Shown here: positions 25,616 to 34,447 of the stretch, one piece after another | How the letters are laid out: every line of letters begins with the position of its first letter | Position numbering within the stretch: the first letter of the stretch is position 1 | Assembly: GCA_947476255.1 (NCBI GenBank) | Contig: CANJPY010000041.1 | Location: forward strand, 1-41,383 | Origin: Chthoniobacteraceae bacterium | GTDB taxonomy: Bacteria; Verrucomicrobiota; Verrucomicrobiia; Chthoniobacterales; Chthoniobacteraceae | Direction of reading: 5' to 3' | DNA length: 41,383 nt | The notes under the pieces: generated by a model | Told to the model about the DNA's origin: nothing | What the model saw: only the letters and a program-made list of their open reading frames with translations | Database searches by the model: none | Position numbers and translations under genes: made by a program

Positions 25616-27292
25616 TTGCGCGGTGCCACCCATCTGGCAGGATACAGGCCCACCCTGTATTCCCTCTTCCCTACCGTGCACCCCCACCCCCCTGAAGAGT
25701 TGTCTCCCCCGCTTACTGAGCCCCCCGCTTCCCAAAGCGCAGACACGGCGCCCCCCGAATGCCCTCCAGCTTCGTCAAACAAACTCGTTCACGCGCTGCA
25801 ATTTTTGGTCGCGCCCGCCGGGGACTACGGCATCGCCGTCTGGGTGTTCCTGAGACTGCTGGGTCTCTGTCATTTGATTGCCTTTGCCTCTCTGTGGGTC
25901 CAGATCGACGGACTCATCGGTGACAATGGGATCATCTCCGCTGGGCAGTGGCTGGAAGCGGTTTCCAAGCAATTGGGAGCACATCGCTTTTGGCAGACCC
26001 CCACACTCTGCTGGTTGGATCCGTCGCAATCCTTCCGACATACCCTTTGCCTTCTTGGTGTCCTCTTGAGCCTCACCTCGATCATCGGAGTGGCCACGCG
26101 CCTTTCCCTGGGCCTTTGCTGGCTGCTCTACCTCTCGCTTTCCATGGTGGGCGGCGTATTTTTTGGCTTCCAGTGGGATGCCCTCTTGTTGGAGACGACC
26201 CTTTTCGCCCTCTTTGCAGCGCCCGCCTCGTGGAAACCCGCATGGCCCAGACAGACCCCAGCGCCGGCGCGTGCCGCCATCGGCGCCCTGTGGTGGCTGG
26301 CGTTTCGACTCATGCTGCTTTCCGGAGCGGTCAAATTGCTGAGTAAAGACAAACTCTGGAGCGACTTGAGTGCGCTCACCGTGCACTTCCAAACCCAGCC
26401 CCTGCCCACGCCCTTGGCTTGGTGGCTGCATCAACTTCCCCCCGCCTTCCATACCGCCTCCTGCGTTGCCATGTTTGCCGTAGAACTTGGCGCCCCTTTC
26501 CTTATTCTTTGCGGCCGCCTAGGACGTCGCATCGCAGCCGCCGCTTTCTGCGCCCTCATGCTCCTCGTCGCGCTGAGCGGAAACTACTGTTTTTTCAACC
26601 TCCTTGTCTTCGCTCTGAGCCTCTGTCTGCTCGACGATAAAATCTGGCTCCGCTTTTTCGCGTCACGTGAGAAAAAGCCCTGCGCATCTCCCACGGAAAG
26701 CACTCCCAGCAAAGGCTGGCTGAATCTTTGCTGGAGGTCTTTGGCTGGTGCTTCACTGTTGTTGTTTCTCTGGTGCAGTGTGCTTCAAACGCTGGTTCCG
26801 CTCTTCCAATGGCGCACCGTTCCCCCCTGGGGCGCCGCCCCCCTGCGCTGGCTCGCGCCCTTCCGCAGCGTCAACTCTTACGGTCTGTTCGCCGTGATGA
26901 CGCAGAAGCGCCCGGAAATCATCCTTGAGGGCAGCGAAGACGGGCGCACTTGGAAGGAATACAGCTTCAAGTGGAAGGCCGGCCCAACTTCACGCTCCCT
27001 CCCAATCGTGGCCCCTTACCAACCGCGCCTGGACTGGCAGATGTGGTTCGCTTCGCTTGGCGAACTCAAACACAACCCCTGGTTCTCCAACTTCCTCGTG
27101 CGCGTTCTTCAAGGCGAACCCAGCGTCCTTGCACTCCTGGAAACCAACCCATTCCCAGAGAAACCGCCGCGTTACCTGCGTGCCGCCCTCTTTCAATACA
27201 AGTTTACCAATGCCGAAACACGCGCCCGCACGGGTGACCTCTGGGAGCGCGACTACCGGGGAGACTACTGCCCTCCCATTTCCCTGAAATAG
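25616..27292 (+). CDS. Lipase-maturation-factor-like polytopic membrane protein
   Basis: A membrane protein of about 558 residues resembling lipase maturation factor 1/2 (LMF). A proline-rich N-terminus precedes VFLRLLGLCHLIAFASLWVQ, and the characteristic WDALLLETTLFALFAAP and WLAFRLMLLSGAVKLLS follow, with at least seven transmembrane segments up to about residue 395. The C-terminal soluble part has the LMF pattern WKEYSFKWKAGP, then DWQMWFASL and PRYLRAALFQYKF. Animal LMF helps fold lipases in the ER; the bacterial role is unknown, so a part in exported-protein folding or lipid handling is only an inference. The start is uncertain: TTG 25616 and GTG 25676 are both possible, with no ATG nearby. 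Confidence 0.8.
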   Translation: MRGATHLAGYRPTLYSLFPTVHPHPPEELSPPLTEPPASQSADTAPPECPPASSNKLVHALQFLVAPAGDYGIAVWVFLRLLGLCHLIAFASLWVQIDGLIGDNGIISAGQWLEAVSKQLGAHRFWQTPTLCWLDPSQSFRHTLCLLGVLLSLTSIIGVATRLSLGLCWLLYLSLSMVGGVFFGFQWDALLLETTLFALFAAPASWKPAWPRQTPAPARAAIGALWWLAFRLMLLSGAVKLLSKDKLWSDLSALTVHFQTQPLPTPLAWWLHQLPPAFHTASCVAMFAVELGAPFLILCGRLGRRIAAAAFCALMLLVALSGNYCFFNLLVFALSLCLLDDKIWLRFFASREKKPCASPTESTPSKGWLNLCWRSLAGASLLLFLWCSVLQTLVPLFQWRTVPPWGAAPLRWLAPFRSVNSYGLFAVMTQKRPEIILEGSEDGRTWKEYSFKWKAGPTSRSLPIVAPYQPRLDWQMWFASLGELKHNPWFSNFLVRVLQGEPSVLALLETNPFPEKPPRYLRAALFQYKFTNAETRARTGDLWERDYRGDYCPPISLK

Positions 27293-27293
27293 G

Positions 27294-27315
27294 CCTCCCC
27301 AAAATGGCCGGGAGG
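27294..27315. terminator. Weak GC hairpin between convergent genes
   Basis: CCTCCC at 27294-27299 can pair with GGGAGG at 27310-27315 around a 10-base loop, directly after the LMF-like stop and before the end of the reverse ParB-like gene. It could serve both strands. No T-tract is present. Confidence 0.25.
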
Positions 27316-27336
27316 GGTGAAGCGCGCAGCTCAAAC

Positions 27337-27714
27337 TCAAACAATCTGACAGTGGATAAAGGCGTCCTCGTTGAACTTATAAATGGCGCACATTCTGTGA
27401 TAACCATCTGCGATTACGACCTTGCCATTCTGTGTGTCGCGCACCAACAGCAAAGGCGAAAGCGCCTTCCCCTTGCGGATCTTTTTCATATCCTTGGCTA
27501 CATGGGAATTGCTAATCCCCAACAGTGAAAGCCCGGAGGCCCGGAAAACGTCCTTCGCCTTGAAATGATGAATGGGAGCCTTCCGCAGCCGCTTGACCAT
27601 GTCTTTGACCTGAGTTTCCGGATAAATAATCGAAAGGTAAGAGGCCGCAGCCGGGTAATCGTGCTCTTCCACTTCGGGGAGCCACTTGATTTGAAGGGGT
27701 GTTGATTTAGGCAT
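27337..27714 (-). CDS. Conserved small protein with a ParB-type fold
   Basis: This 125-residue cytoplasmic protein opens MPKSTPLQIKWLPEVEEHDYPAAASYLS. It contains HHFKAKDVFRASGLSLLG, then LLLVRDTQNGKVVIADGYHRMCAIYKF, which resembles the ParB/sulfiredoxin nuclease-like motif (D-G-x-H-R). I recognise it as a conserved hypothetical family but know no reaction. It is too short for a full ParB with an HTH domain. ATG 27714 is used; the TTG/ATG starts further upstream add residues outside the conserved block. It is divergent from the SulP transporter gene across 122 bp, so shared control is possible. Confidence 0.75.
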   Translation of the reverse strand: MPKSTPLQIKWLPEVEEHDYPAAASYLSIIYPETQVKDMVKRLRKAPIHHFKAKDVFRASGLSLLGISNSHVAKDMKKIRKGKALSPLLLVRDTQNGKVVIADGYHRMCAIYKFNEDAFIHCQIV

Positions 27715-27836
27715 AATCGGAGCAGTGAAATTGAGCGTCATTTGTACAGCGAACCTCAAACGTTCAAAACTAGCCTTTGAAGTTGCAACCCATGACGACC
27801 TAGTGAAAATCCTGTAAAATTTCAGTGAAATTCACA

Positions 27837-30068
27837 ATGACCAATCCAACGCCACCGCCAGAAAATAAAGAGCCGTCCCTCTCCGGAGACATCTGGGGCG
27901 GACTGGCCTCCATGCTGGTGGCTCTCCCCTCCTCCATCGCGTTTGGGATCCTCGTCTACTCCAGCCTCGGTCAGGAATATTCCGGGCGCGGCGCCATGGC
28001 CGGCCTCCTTGGGGCGGCGATGATGGGGCTCATCACTCCTTTTATTGGCCGCAATCCCGGGCTGATCTCCGCCCCTTGCGCGCCCGCCGCCGCAGTCCTC
28101 ACCGCTCTGATTGCAGAACTGCTCGCCGGCAAAGAAGGGGCCGCGCTCGATGCAAACGCAATCCTCCCGATCCTGGCTTGGACCACCCTGCTCTCCTCCC
28201 TTTTTCAGGTGCTTTATGGCGTCCTCGGGGGGGGCAAACTCATTAAATTCATCCCCTATCAAGTGGTGGCCGGCTATCTCTCGAGTGTCGGCATCATCAT
28301 TGCACTCGGCCAGATCCCCAAACTCTTCGGTTTTCCAAAAGGCACCCCTTTGTTTTCAGGGCTCACTTCGCCTGAACTCTGGAAATGGCCGGGCATCGTG
28401 GTGGGACTCGTGACCATCGTGTGCACCGTTCTGGCGCCCAAAGTAACCAAACGCATTCCTGCAGCCATCTGTGGCCTCTTTGGAGGCGTGGCGACCTACT
28501 TTCTTCTCGGCCTGTTCGTCCCCTCCCTGCTGCAGTTGGAAAACAACCCTCTCATCATTGGAACCATCAAAGCCAACGGCCCCATTCTTGAACAAATCAA
28601 CGCCCAACTGAGTTCCCTCTTTCACGTCGAATGGGCCACCCTCAAGCTCGTCCTGGTTCCCGCATTAACCCTCTCCGTGCTGCTTTCCATCGACACCCTC
28701 AAAACTTGCGTGGGCCTCGATGCACTCACCCGCAGCCGCCATCAACCCAACCGGGAATTGATCGGGCAGGGTATCGGCAACCTGACTTCGTTTCTTGTCG
28801 GTGGGATGCCAGGCGCTGGCACCATGGGCCCCACCCTCGTCAACGTGACAAGCGGCGGCCGCACCCCGCGCGCGGGCGTGATCGAAGGCGTCTTCGTCCT
28901 CCTGGCGCTCCTGTTGCTCGGACGCCTCATCGCCTGGGTGCCCATTGGCGCACTCGCCGGCATCCTGCTCGTCATCGCCTGGCGGATGTTTGACCGGCAC
29001 ATGTTCAAACTGTTGCTCCACCCTCTGGGCCGTGTCGACTTCGCGGTGATCGCCTCCGTCATTGTTGTCGCCCTCAGCGTCGATCTCATCGCGGCCTCCG
29101 GAGTGGGCATCGCCCTCGCCATCCTTCTTTTCATGCGCGACCAGATTCACAGCGGAGTCATCTTTCGCAAATCTGAACTGGGCCAAATTGCCTCAAAAAC
29201 GCACCGGCCCGAAGAAGAGCGCCACGTCTTGGTCGAGAAAGGCAAAGAAGGCTTGGTGTGTATGCTTCAGGGCAACCTGTTCTTTGGCACCACCGACCAA
29301 CTGTACTCGCAGCTCGACCACGACCTTCAGAACAAACGTTTTCTGTTGATGGACCTGCGCAGGGTCCGCTCCATTGACTACACTGCCGTTCATTTGTTCG
29401 AACAAATCCACACCCGCCTCAAAGAGCGCGCAGGAAACCTCATGTTCTGCGGCATGCCCTCGGGAGCCTTCGTCCAAGTCCAGTTTGAAAAATACATGGA
29501 GGAGCTTGGCCTGCTCAAAGAAGGCAACGGGGTCTTGATTTGGGACACCATGGACGAGGGCTTGGAATGGATGGAGCAGCAGACCCTTCTTTCCAACGGC
29601 ATCGACCATCACGCAGAACATGCCCCTTTCCACCTCTCTGAAATCAGTTACTTCAGGCAGTTTGACGAACCCACGCTCACCGCGCTTGAGGCGTGTATGT
29701 CTCAAGCCACCTTCGCCGCGGGCCAAAAAATCTTCTCCCACGGCGACACCGGAGATGAAGTGTTTTTTGTGCGGAAAGGCAGTGTGCGTGTTTTGATGCC
29801 GTTGGAAGCCGGAAAACATCACCATCTCATTACCATTCCCAAGGGGGGGGTGTTTGGAGAAATGGCCTTCCTGAACCTGAACATCCGCAATGTGGATGCC
29901 ATCGCCAAAGAAGCCGTTCATCTTTACGGCCTGTCACGGAGCAAATTTAACGACCACTCACGCTCCAACGCAGCCGTGGGCGCACAGGTGTTTGCCCGCA
30001 TCGCGCTGGCAATCGCCCAGAAGCTCAAAGACGTTAACACTGAACTGAGAATGCTCGAAGAACGCTGA
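27837..30068 (+). CDS. SulP anion transporter fused to STAS and cyclic-nucleotide-binding domains
   Basis: A 743-residue inner-membrane transporter of the SulP/SLC26 family, which moves sulfate, bicarbonate or similar anions. The transmembrane core (about 10-440) opens with SDIWGGLASMLVALPSSIAFG and includes GGMPGAGTMGPTLVN. A cytoplasmic STAS domain follows (about 461-578, LLMDLRRVRSIDYTAVHLFEQ), then a Crp-type effector domain (about 601-738) with FSHGDTGDEVFFVRKGSVRV and the phosphate-binding-cassette-like GGVFGEMAFLNLNIRN. The canonical R-x-A after the cassette is not obvious, so cyclic nucleotide binding is uncertain. ATG 27837 is preferred to GTG 27825. Given the sulfatases of the region, sulfate uptake is possible but unproven. 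Confidence 0.9.
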   Translation: MTNPTPPPENKEPSLSGDIWGGLASMLVALPSSIAFGILVYSSLGQEYSGRGAMAGLLGAAMMGLITPFIGRNPGLISAPCAPAAAVLTALIAELLAGKEGAALDANAILPILAWTTLLSSLFQVLYGVLGGGKLIKFIPYQVVAGYLSSVGIIIALGQIPKLFGFPKGTPLFSGLTSPELWKWPGIVVGLVTIVCTVLAPKVTKRIPAAICGLFGGVATYFLLGLFVPSLLQLENNPLIIGTIKANGPILEQINAQLSSLFHVEWATLKLVLVPALTLSVLLSIDTLKTCVGLDALTRSRHQPNRELIGQGIGNLTSFLVGGMPGAGTMGPTLVNVTSGGRTPRAGVIEGVFVLLALLLLGRLIAWVPIGALAGILLVIAWRMFDRHMFKLLLHPLGRVDFAVIASVIVVALSVDLIAASGVGIALAILLFMRDQIHSGVIFRKSELGQIASKTHRPEEERHVLVEKGKEGLVCMLQGNLFFGTTDQLYSQLDHDLQNKRFLLMDLRRVRSIDYTAVHLFEQIHTRLKERAGNLMFCGMPSGAFVQVQFEKYMEELGLLKEGNGVLIWDTMDEGLEWMEQQTLLSNGIDHHAEHAPFHLSEISYFRQFDEPTLTALEACMSQATFAAGQKIFSHGDTGDEVFFVRKGSVRVLMPLEAGKHHHLITIPKGGVFGEMAFLNLNIRNVDAIAKEAVHLYGLSRSKFNDHSRSNAAVGAQVFARIALAIAQKLKDVNTELRMLEER

Positions 30069-30260
30069 GCACAGCCCCTCCATCTTTGGAAGCGATGTCC
30101 CCGTTGCGCCTTGGCGCCCTCCCCGCTCCAAAGAAACGGCGCTATTCCTCTGTCTCTGAACACCGGGCACAGCCTGCCTCGCTGGTTTCCGGCCCGTTCC
30201 AAGCGTCACCGGCAGGGCACTCAAGCGAACGCTACCACCAGGGCCACTCCTGCTCCCCCC
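30069..30260. other. Convergent intergenic region after the SulP gene
   Basis: A 192-bp gap between the SulP transporter end and the reverse FGE-like gene end. I see no gene, no strong hairpin with a T-tract, and no adenine-rich template-like repeat of the neighbouring FGE-type 3' end. Confidence 0.4.
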
Positions 30261-32078
30261 TCATTTTACAGAACTGCAGGCAATTCGGAAGCCAATCACC
30301 GCTGTTCCAAAGTTTTGATGATTTTCATCACGATAAGCCACAGTCGATGCACTCGCGAAGCTCATCCACCCGCCTCCACGGATACGGCGATAAGTTGAAT
30401 CACTAGCCCCCAAATCCCAGCACCACTCCGACACATTCCCGGTCATATCAAAGAGTCCCAACTCATTCGCCGCCTTGCTTCCCACCGCCTTGATGCCGTC
30501 GCTTGAAATATCATACGTCCATCCCACTGAGTTAATATTATTGCTTCCACTATAAGTGTACCCATGCGTCAGCACCCCCCCTCGCGCCGCCCATTCCCAC
30601 TCCGCTTCCGTGGGTAACCGGTACCCTCTGGCCGACGCTTTCAGAGTCGGAGTACTCTGCCCTGTCTTGTACGTTGCTCCGCTCACCTGATACACAGGAA
30701 CCAAGCCGTCTTTCGCACTCTTCGCATTACACCACTTCACCGCATCATACCAATTCACGTTTGTCACCGGATAATTATCCCCCACCCCTGCTCCCACATC
30801 CGCCAAATCCGTATACCCATTCCGCACTCCCCACTCCCGCACCAGCTTCCATTCGCCCCAAGTCACCTCATACTTCCCGAGCTGAAAGGTCCCGACCACC
30901 TTCCCTTGCAAACCAGAGGCGCTTGTCAAGGTCCCGCCAAGCACCTCCTTCATCCCAAAAGAAGAGGCTACTTTCTTAGAATCAAACACCACCGGAGCGC
31001 TCAGCACTGCGCCAAACCCGTTACTGAGCTTCACCGTGTACGTACCAGTACTCAACCCCGCAGAAAAAGGGATCTGCATATTCGTTCCTATTCCACGAGC
31101 CAAATCCCCCCCGTCCCGATACCATTGAACCGAGAACGTCCCAGCTCCCACCGTGCCGCTCACGCTCAGACTCCCATCTTCAAGGATGCTTGGTTGCTTA
31201 AGGATCCGCGGCAGATAAGTGTTCAAATTAAAAACAACCGGCCCGCTCGTGGTCGAGGCAAACTCATTTTCGCTTTTCAACGTGTACGTCCCGCTGCCCA
31301 ACCCTTCCAAGGCTAGAGACGCACTGGTTCCACCTTCCACAGGCACTCCGTTTTTGTACCATTGAAAGCTCATCCGAAGCGGAGACTCCACCGTGGCGCG
31401 CACCATCCCATTGCTCGAAATCGCAGGAGGCACCTTCACTACAGGCTTCGAAAGTGATGCCACAAATTCCCTGAGCGCGGGGTTCAGTTGCTCCATAGCG
31501 ACGGAAGAAGCCGGCACTCCATCAGCGGCAAAATCAATGTCCAATTCCGCAGGCAACCCCATACCAGCCCCTTCCTTGGAGGTCAACTTCACCGAGGCCG
31601 GCACCGAACCCTCAGTGACGCCAATCGCGAACCCCTCATTTTCCGAGCCTCCACTGATCCATTGCTGCACGACTCCAGTCACGTCCGCTGTCACAAACCG
31701 TTTTGAGCCCAGTTCCTCGCCGGATATCGTCGCCACGGCCCCATCCTCAAGGACAGGACTCGCTGATCCTCTTGACTCGTCCCAGAATCCACTCACCCGA
31801 TAAACACTCAACCCCATCCCTTTTTTTTCCACCGTCGGCAGAAACAAGCGCAACTTGGCCCACCGCACCACTGCCGTCGTGGGGATTCCGTTCAGGCTAA
31901 AATACAGGTACGCCTTGCTGTTCGCATTGACACTGAGCAACGGAGCCACATTTGAGTCCGGCGTGATTTGTGTGCCGCCAGTCGTATCCTCACTCGCCGG
32001 AATCGTAAGCGCGTGCGAGAAAACTCCACCAGCGAACAAGAAACCAACCGAAAACAGCAGGAGGGAAAAACGTTTCAT
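30261..32078 (-). CDS. Secreted DNRLRE-Ig-Ig-FGE-like surface protein (paralogue 1)
   Basis: A 605-residue exported protein. It has a signal peptide (1-23) and a DNRLRE domain (about 24-190, VVRWAKLRLFLP and VVQQWISGGSENEGFAIG). Two Ig-like domains follow (about 215-285 and 290-366, each with SVQWYRDGG-like strands), then an FGE-sulfatase/C-type-lectin fold (about 375-605) with GKYEVTWGEWKLV, NWYDAVKWCNAKS, YRLPTEAEWEWAARGG and the ending RGGGWMSFA...IGFRIA. The active-site cysteine pair of true formylglycine-generating enzymes is missing after the RGGGW block, so it is probably a binding or structural protein. The next gene is a tandem paralogue. ATG 32078 begins the signal peptide; its leader resembles that of the paralogue. 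Confidence 0.85.
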   Translation of the reverse strand: MKRFSLLLFSVGFLFAGGVFSHALTIPASEDTTGGTQITPDSNVAPLLSVNANSKAYLYFSLNGIPTTAVVRWAKLRLFLPTVEKKGMGLSVYRVSGFWDESRGSASPVLEDGAVATISGEELGSKRFVTADVTGVVQQWISGGSENEGFAIGVTEGSVPASVKLTSKEGAGMGLPAELDIDFAADGVPASSVAMEQLNPALREFVASLSKPVVKVPPAISSNGMVRATVESPLRMSFQWYKNGVPVEGGTSASLALEGLGSGTYTLKSENEFASTTSGPVVFNLNTYLPRILKQPSILEDGSLSVSGTVGAGTFSVQWYRDGGDLARGIGTNMQIPFSAGLSTGTYTVKLSNGFGAVLSAPVVFDSKKVASSFGMKEVLGGTLTSASGLQGKVVGTFQLGKYEVTWGEWKLVREWGVRNGYTDLADVGAGVGDNYPVTNVNWYDAVKWCNAKSAKDGLVPVYQVSGATYKTGQSTPTLKASARGYRLPTEAEWEWAARGGVLTHGYTYSGSNNINSVGWTYDISSDGIKAVGSKAANELGLFDMTGNVSEWCWDLGASDSTYRRIRGGGWMSFASASTVAYRDENHQNFGTAVIGFRIACSSVK

Positions 32079-32352
32079 AAACAGGGGTGAATTTGTGAGC
32101 ACTCGCAAAAGACGCACGCCGCCCCTTCCTCCCAAAATCAGGTTGAAGGATTCTCCAATTTCGCGGCCGCAATTGCTCCCCGTGTTTACGCCCGTCACGC
32201 GAAAATGTCGACCTTCGTTTGCGCGCACGGAACCACCGCACGAAACACCCCACGCAAGAAAACAAGTGCGCAATCCACCCACTTTCGCCCCAGAGGAAGC
32301 CGCAAGAAAACTTCCCAAATCCTATCAATAACCCCTCCTACCAGTGCCAGCG

Positions 32353-34230
32353 TTATTGCGCACCACCGCGCGCTACGCGGAAACCGCTATAATTGCAGCG
32401 ATTGTCAGAGATAAGGCTGTCACCTCGATAGACCGAAGCAGCGTTGTCCGCATTCAAGCGCCAACTGCCTCCCCGGAACCGGTGGTCTGCATACCCATAG
32501 CCGTTGTACCATCCAGTCGTGTACCACCCGCTCGTGTACCACCCGCTCGTGTACCAGCCATTCGGATACCAGCCATTGAAGTAGTCCCAGCACCACTCAA
32601 AGACATTGCCGCTCATGTCATAAATTCCCAACTCGTTCGCAGCCTTTCCGCCCACCTTTCTTGCGCCGCCACCGGAATTTTCCGCTGTCCACGCCACCGC
32701 GTTCGCATCATTGCTGCCGCTATAAACATACCCTCTCGTCTTTTTGCCTCCTCGTGCCGCCCACTCCCACTCCGCCTCCGTAGGCAAACGATAACCATTG
32801 GAGTCTGCTCTCAAACCGGGAATAAACTGTCCGCTCTTGTAAATCCCTCCATCCACAAGGTACACCGGCGTCAAACCATCCTTCTCGCTCTTTGCGTTAC
32901 ACCATTTCAACACATCGTACCAACTCACAAAAGTCACCGGATAGTCATCTCCTTTGCCCGAGCCCACGTTTGCCATGTCATTATACCCGTTCAGCACCGC
33001 CCAGTCCCTCACCGAGTTCCATTGTCCCAAGGTGACCTCATACTTTCCGATCCTGAAGTCACCCACCGTCTGGCCTGCAAGATCCGACCCAGCCGGCAAC
33101 GTCCCTCCCATCACACTCACCATTGCCCACCAAGAATAGTCCGATCGATTGAAGACCACCGGATCACTCTTAACAGATCCAAAGCCGTTGCTCAATGTCA
33201 CCGTATAAGTGCCGCTGCTTAATCCTGCAGAAAATGGAATCTCCGCTAGCTTCCCTGTCCCCCCGGCCACCGTACTTGCCCCAACTCGCTGCCACTGATA
33301 CCCGAAAGTCCCCACTCCCACGGTGCCGCTTACCACCAAACTTCCGGTTGCTGTGACACTCGGTTGCCGCAAAATGACCGGCACATACAGAGACGATTTG
33401 TATTCAATCGAAGGACTGCTGCTCACTCCAAATTCGTTGGTGGTGGTCAACGAATACGCACCACTCCCCAACCCTGATACTGGCAGAAGCAAACTCGTTC
33501 CTCCGCTCACAGCCAAGCCGTTCTTAAACCACTGATATGTCGCTGGGACCGGCGATTGCACTGGGGCGCTCAAGGAGCCCGTCGCCAACACAGCCGGCAT
33601 CTGAAATGATACAGGTTTCGCGAGCGCCGCAAGAAGATCCTGCAGGGGCGAATTCAGCTGCTTCATGGATACAGACGATTCCTCGGGCGCAAATTCAATG
33701 TCCAGTTCCGCAGGCAACCCGTTGCTCGCCCCTTCCTTGGAAGTCAATTTTACCGATGCTGTTACGCCACCACCCGTTGCGCCGATCGCGAAGCCCTGGT
33801 TCTCGGAGCCTCCGCTAATCCATTCCTGCACCACGCGAGTCACGTCTACGGCCACAAAACGCTTGGACACAAGCTGTGTCGCATCGACGTCCGCCACTGC
33901 AATGGGGTCTATCTGCGGAACCGCCAGAGTTGTCTCATCCCAACCGCCAGTCACCTTGTAAACACTCAAGCCGCCCCCCTTTCTGGTTACCTCCGGAAGA
34001 AAAAGGCGCAACTTGGCCCACCGCACTACAGACTTCGTTGGAATACCGTCCAGATCAAAATACAGATACGACTTATTCGTATCATCAACGGTGAGCGTTG
34101 ACGCAGCGTTCCCTGTGGTTTGCGCGCCGCCAAACGTATCATCACTCGCAGGGATCGTGAGAGCGTTTGCAAGACTTCCACTGGCAAGCAAGGCGCCAGC
34201 TAAGCATAGAATGCGGACAGAACATTTCAT
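32353..34230 (-). CDS. Secreted DNRLRE-Ig-Ig-FGE-like surface protein (paralogue 2, with GWY repeats)
   Basis: A 625-residue paralogue of the downstream gene with the same order: signal peptide (1-23, ending ANA), DNRLRE domain (about 24-185), two Ig-like domains, and an FGE/C-type-lectin domain (about 370-625) ending RGGSWRLNADNAASVYRG and then GFRVARGG. The FGE catalytic cysteines are absent. It differs by an insertion after EWCWDYF at about residues 550-577 in which NGWYP, NGWYT, SGWYT, SGWYT and TGWYN follow one another. This Trp/Tyr-rich loop could bind glycans, which is an inference. ATG 34230 starts the signal peptide; a promoter candidate lies about 42 bases upstream. The two genes read in the same direction with 274 bp between them. 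Confidence 0.85.
   Translation of the reverse strand: MKCSVRILCLAGALLASGSLANALTIPASDDTFGGAQTTGNAASTLTVDDTNKSYLYFDLDGIPTKSVVRWAKLRLFLPEVTRKGGGLSVYKVTGGWDETTLAVPQIDPIAVADVDATQLVSKRFVAVDVTRVVQEWISGGSENQGFAIGATGGGVTASVKLTSKEGASNGLPAELDIEFAPEESSVSMKQLNSPLQDLLAALAKPVSFQMPAVLATGSLSAPVQSPVPATYQWFKNGLAVSGGTSLLLPVSGLGSGAYSLTTTNEFGVSSSPSIEYKSSLYVPVILRQPSVTATGSLVVSGTVGVGTFGYQWQRVGASTVAGGTGKLAEIPFSAGLSSGTYTVTLSNGFGSVKSDPVVFNRSDYSWWAMVSVMGGTLPAGSDLAGQTVGDFRIGKYEVTLGQWNSVRDWAVLNGYNDMANVGSGKGDDYPVTFVSWYDVLKWCNAKSEKDGLTPVYLVDGGIYKSGQFIPGLRADSNGYRLPTEAEWEWAARGGKKTRGYVYSGSNDANAVAWTAENSGGGARKVGGKAANELGIYDMSGNVFEWCWDYFNGWYPNGWYTSGWYTSGWYTTGWYNGYGYADHRFRGGSWRLNADNAASVYRGDSLISDNRCNYSGFRVARGGAQ
32501..32579 (-). repeat. 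15-bp tandem repeat inside the FGE-like gene
   Basis: Five or more 15-bp units occur in frame. Two adjacent units are identical (CGTGTACCACCCGCT on the plus strand at 32518-32532 and 32533-32547), and the units on both sides differ by a few bases. Each encodes a GWY-containing pentapeptide. The homologous gene has none, so the array arose by local duplication and its copy number could vary. Confidence 0.85.
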
Positions 34231-34271
34231 AAGCAGGTGGGGAATTGTGAACTGCAACTGGATGGTCCTCA

Positions 34272-34300
34272 ACCATATTTCGGCGCAATTCCACATTCAA
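34272..34300 (-). promoter_or_regulatory. Sigma70-like promoter candidate of the FGE-like gene
   Basis: On the minus strand TTGAAT (34295-34300) and TATGGT (34272-34277) are separated by exactly 17 bases, about 42 bases upstream of ATG 34230, in an AT-rich stretch. The opposite strand leads to the FAD oxidoreductase, for which no clear promoter was identified. Confidence 0.4.
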
Positions 34301-34447
34301 GTTGTATATTATCCAATCGACACTCACAAGTGCCACGTTCATTTAAATCATTCATCCGACGCGGTGCGTTCAAAAATTCACTGCTACCCCAGAACAGCAC
34401 CACCCCTGACTTGCAAGGACAGCAGGGGTCGCCCACATTCTCCCTCC

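Noticed and set aside
27337..27714. Chromosome-partitioning ParB
   Set aside because: Only the N-terminal nuclease-like motif is present; the HTH and dimerisation regions are missing, and no parA or parS is nearby.
30261..34230. A complete diversity-generating retroelement
   Set aside because: No reverse transcriptase gene and no adenine-rich template copy are visible in the window; only the target-like fold is present.
30261..34230. Active formylglycine-generating enzymes that mature the sulfatase at 8377-10182
   Set aside because: The Cys pair required for catalysis after the RGGSW/RGGGW block is missing in both proteins.
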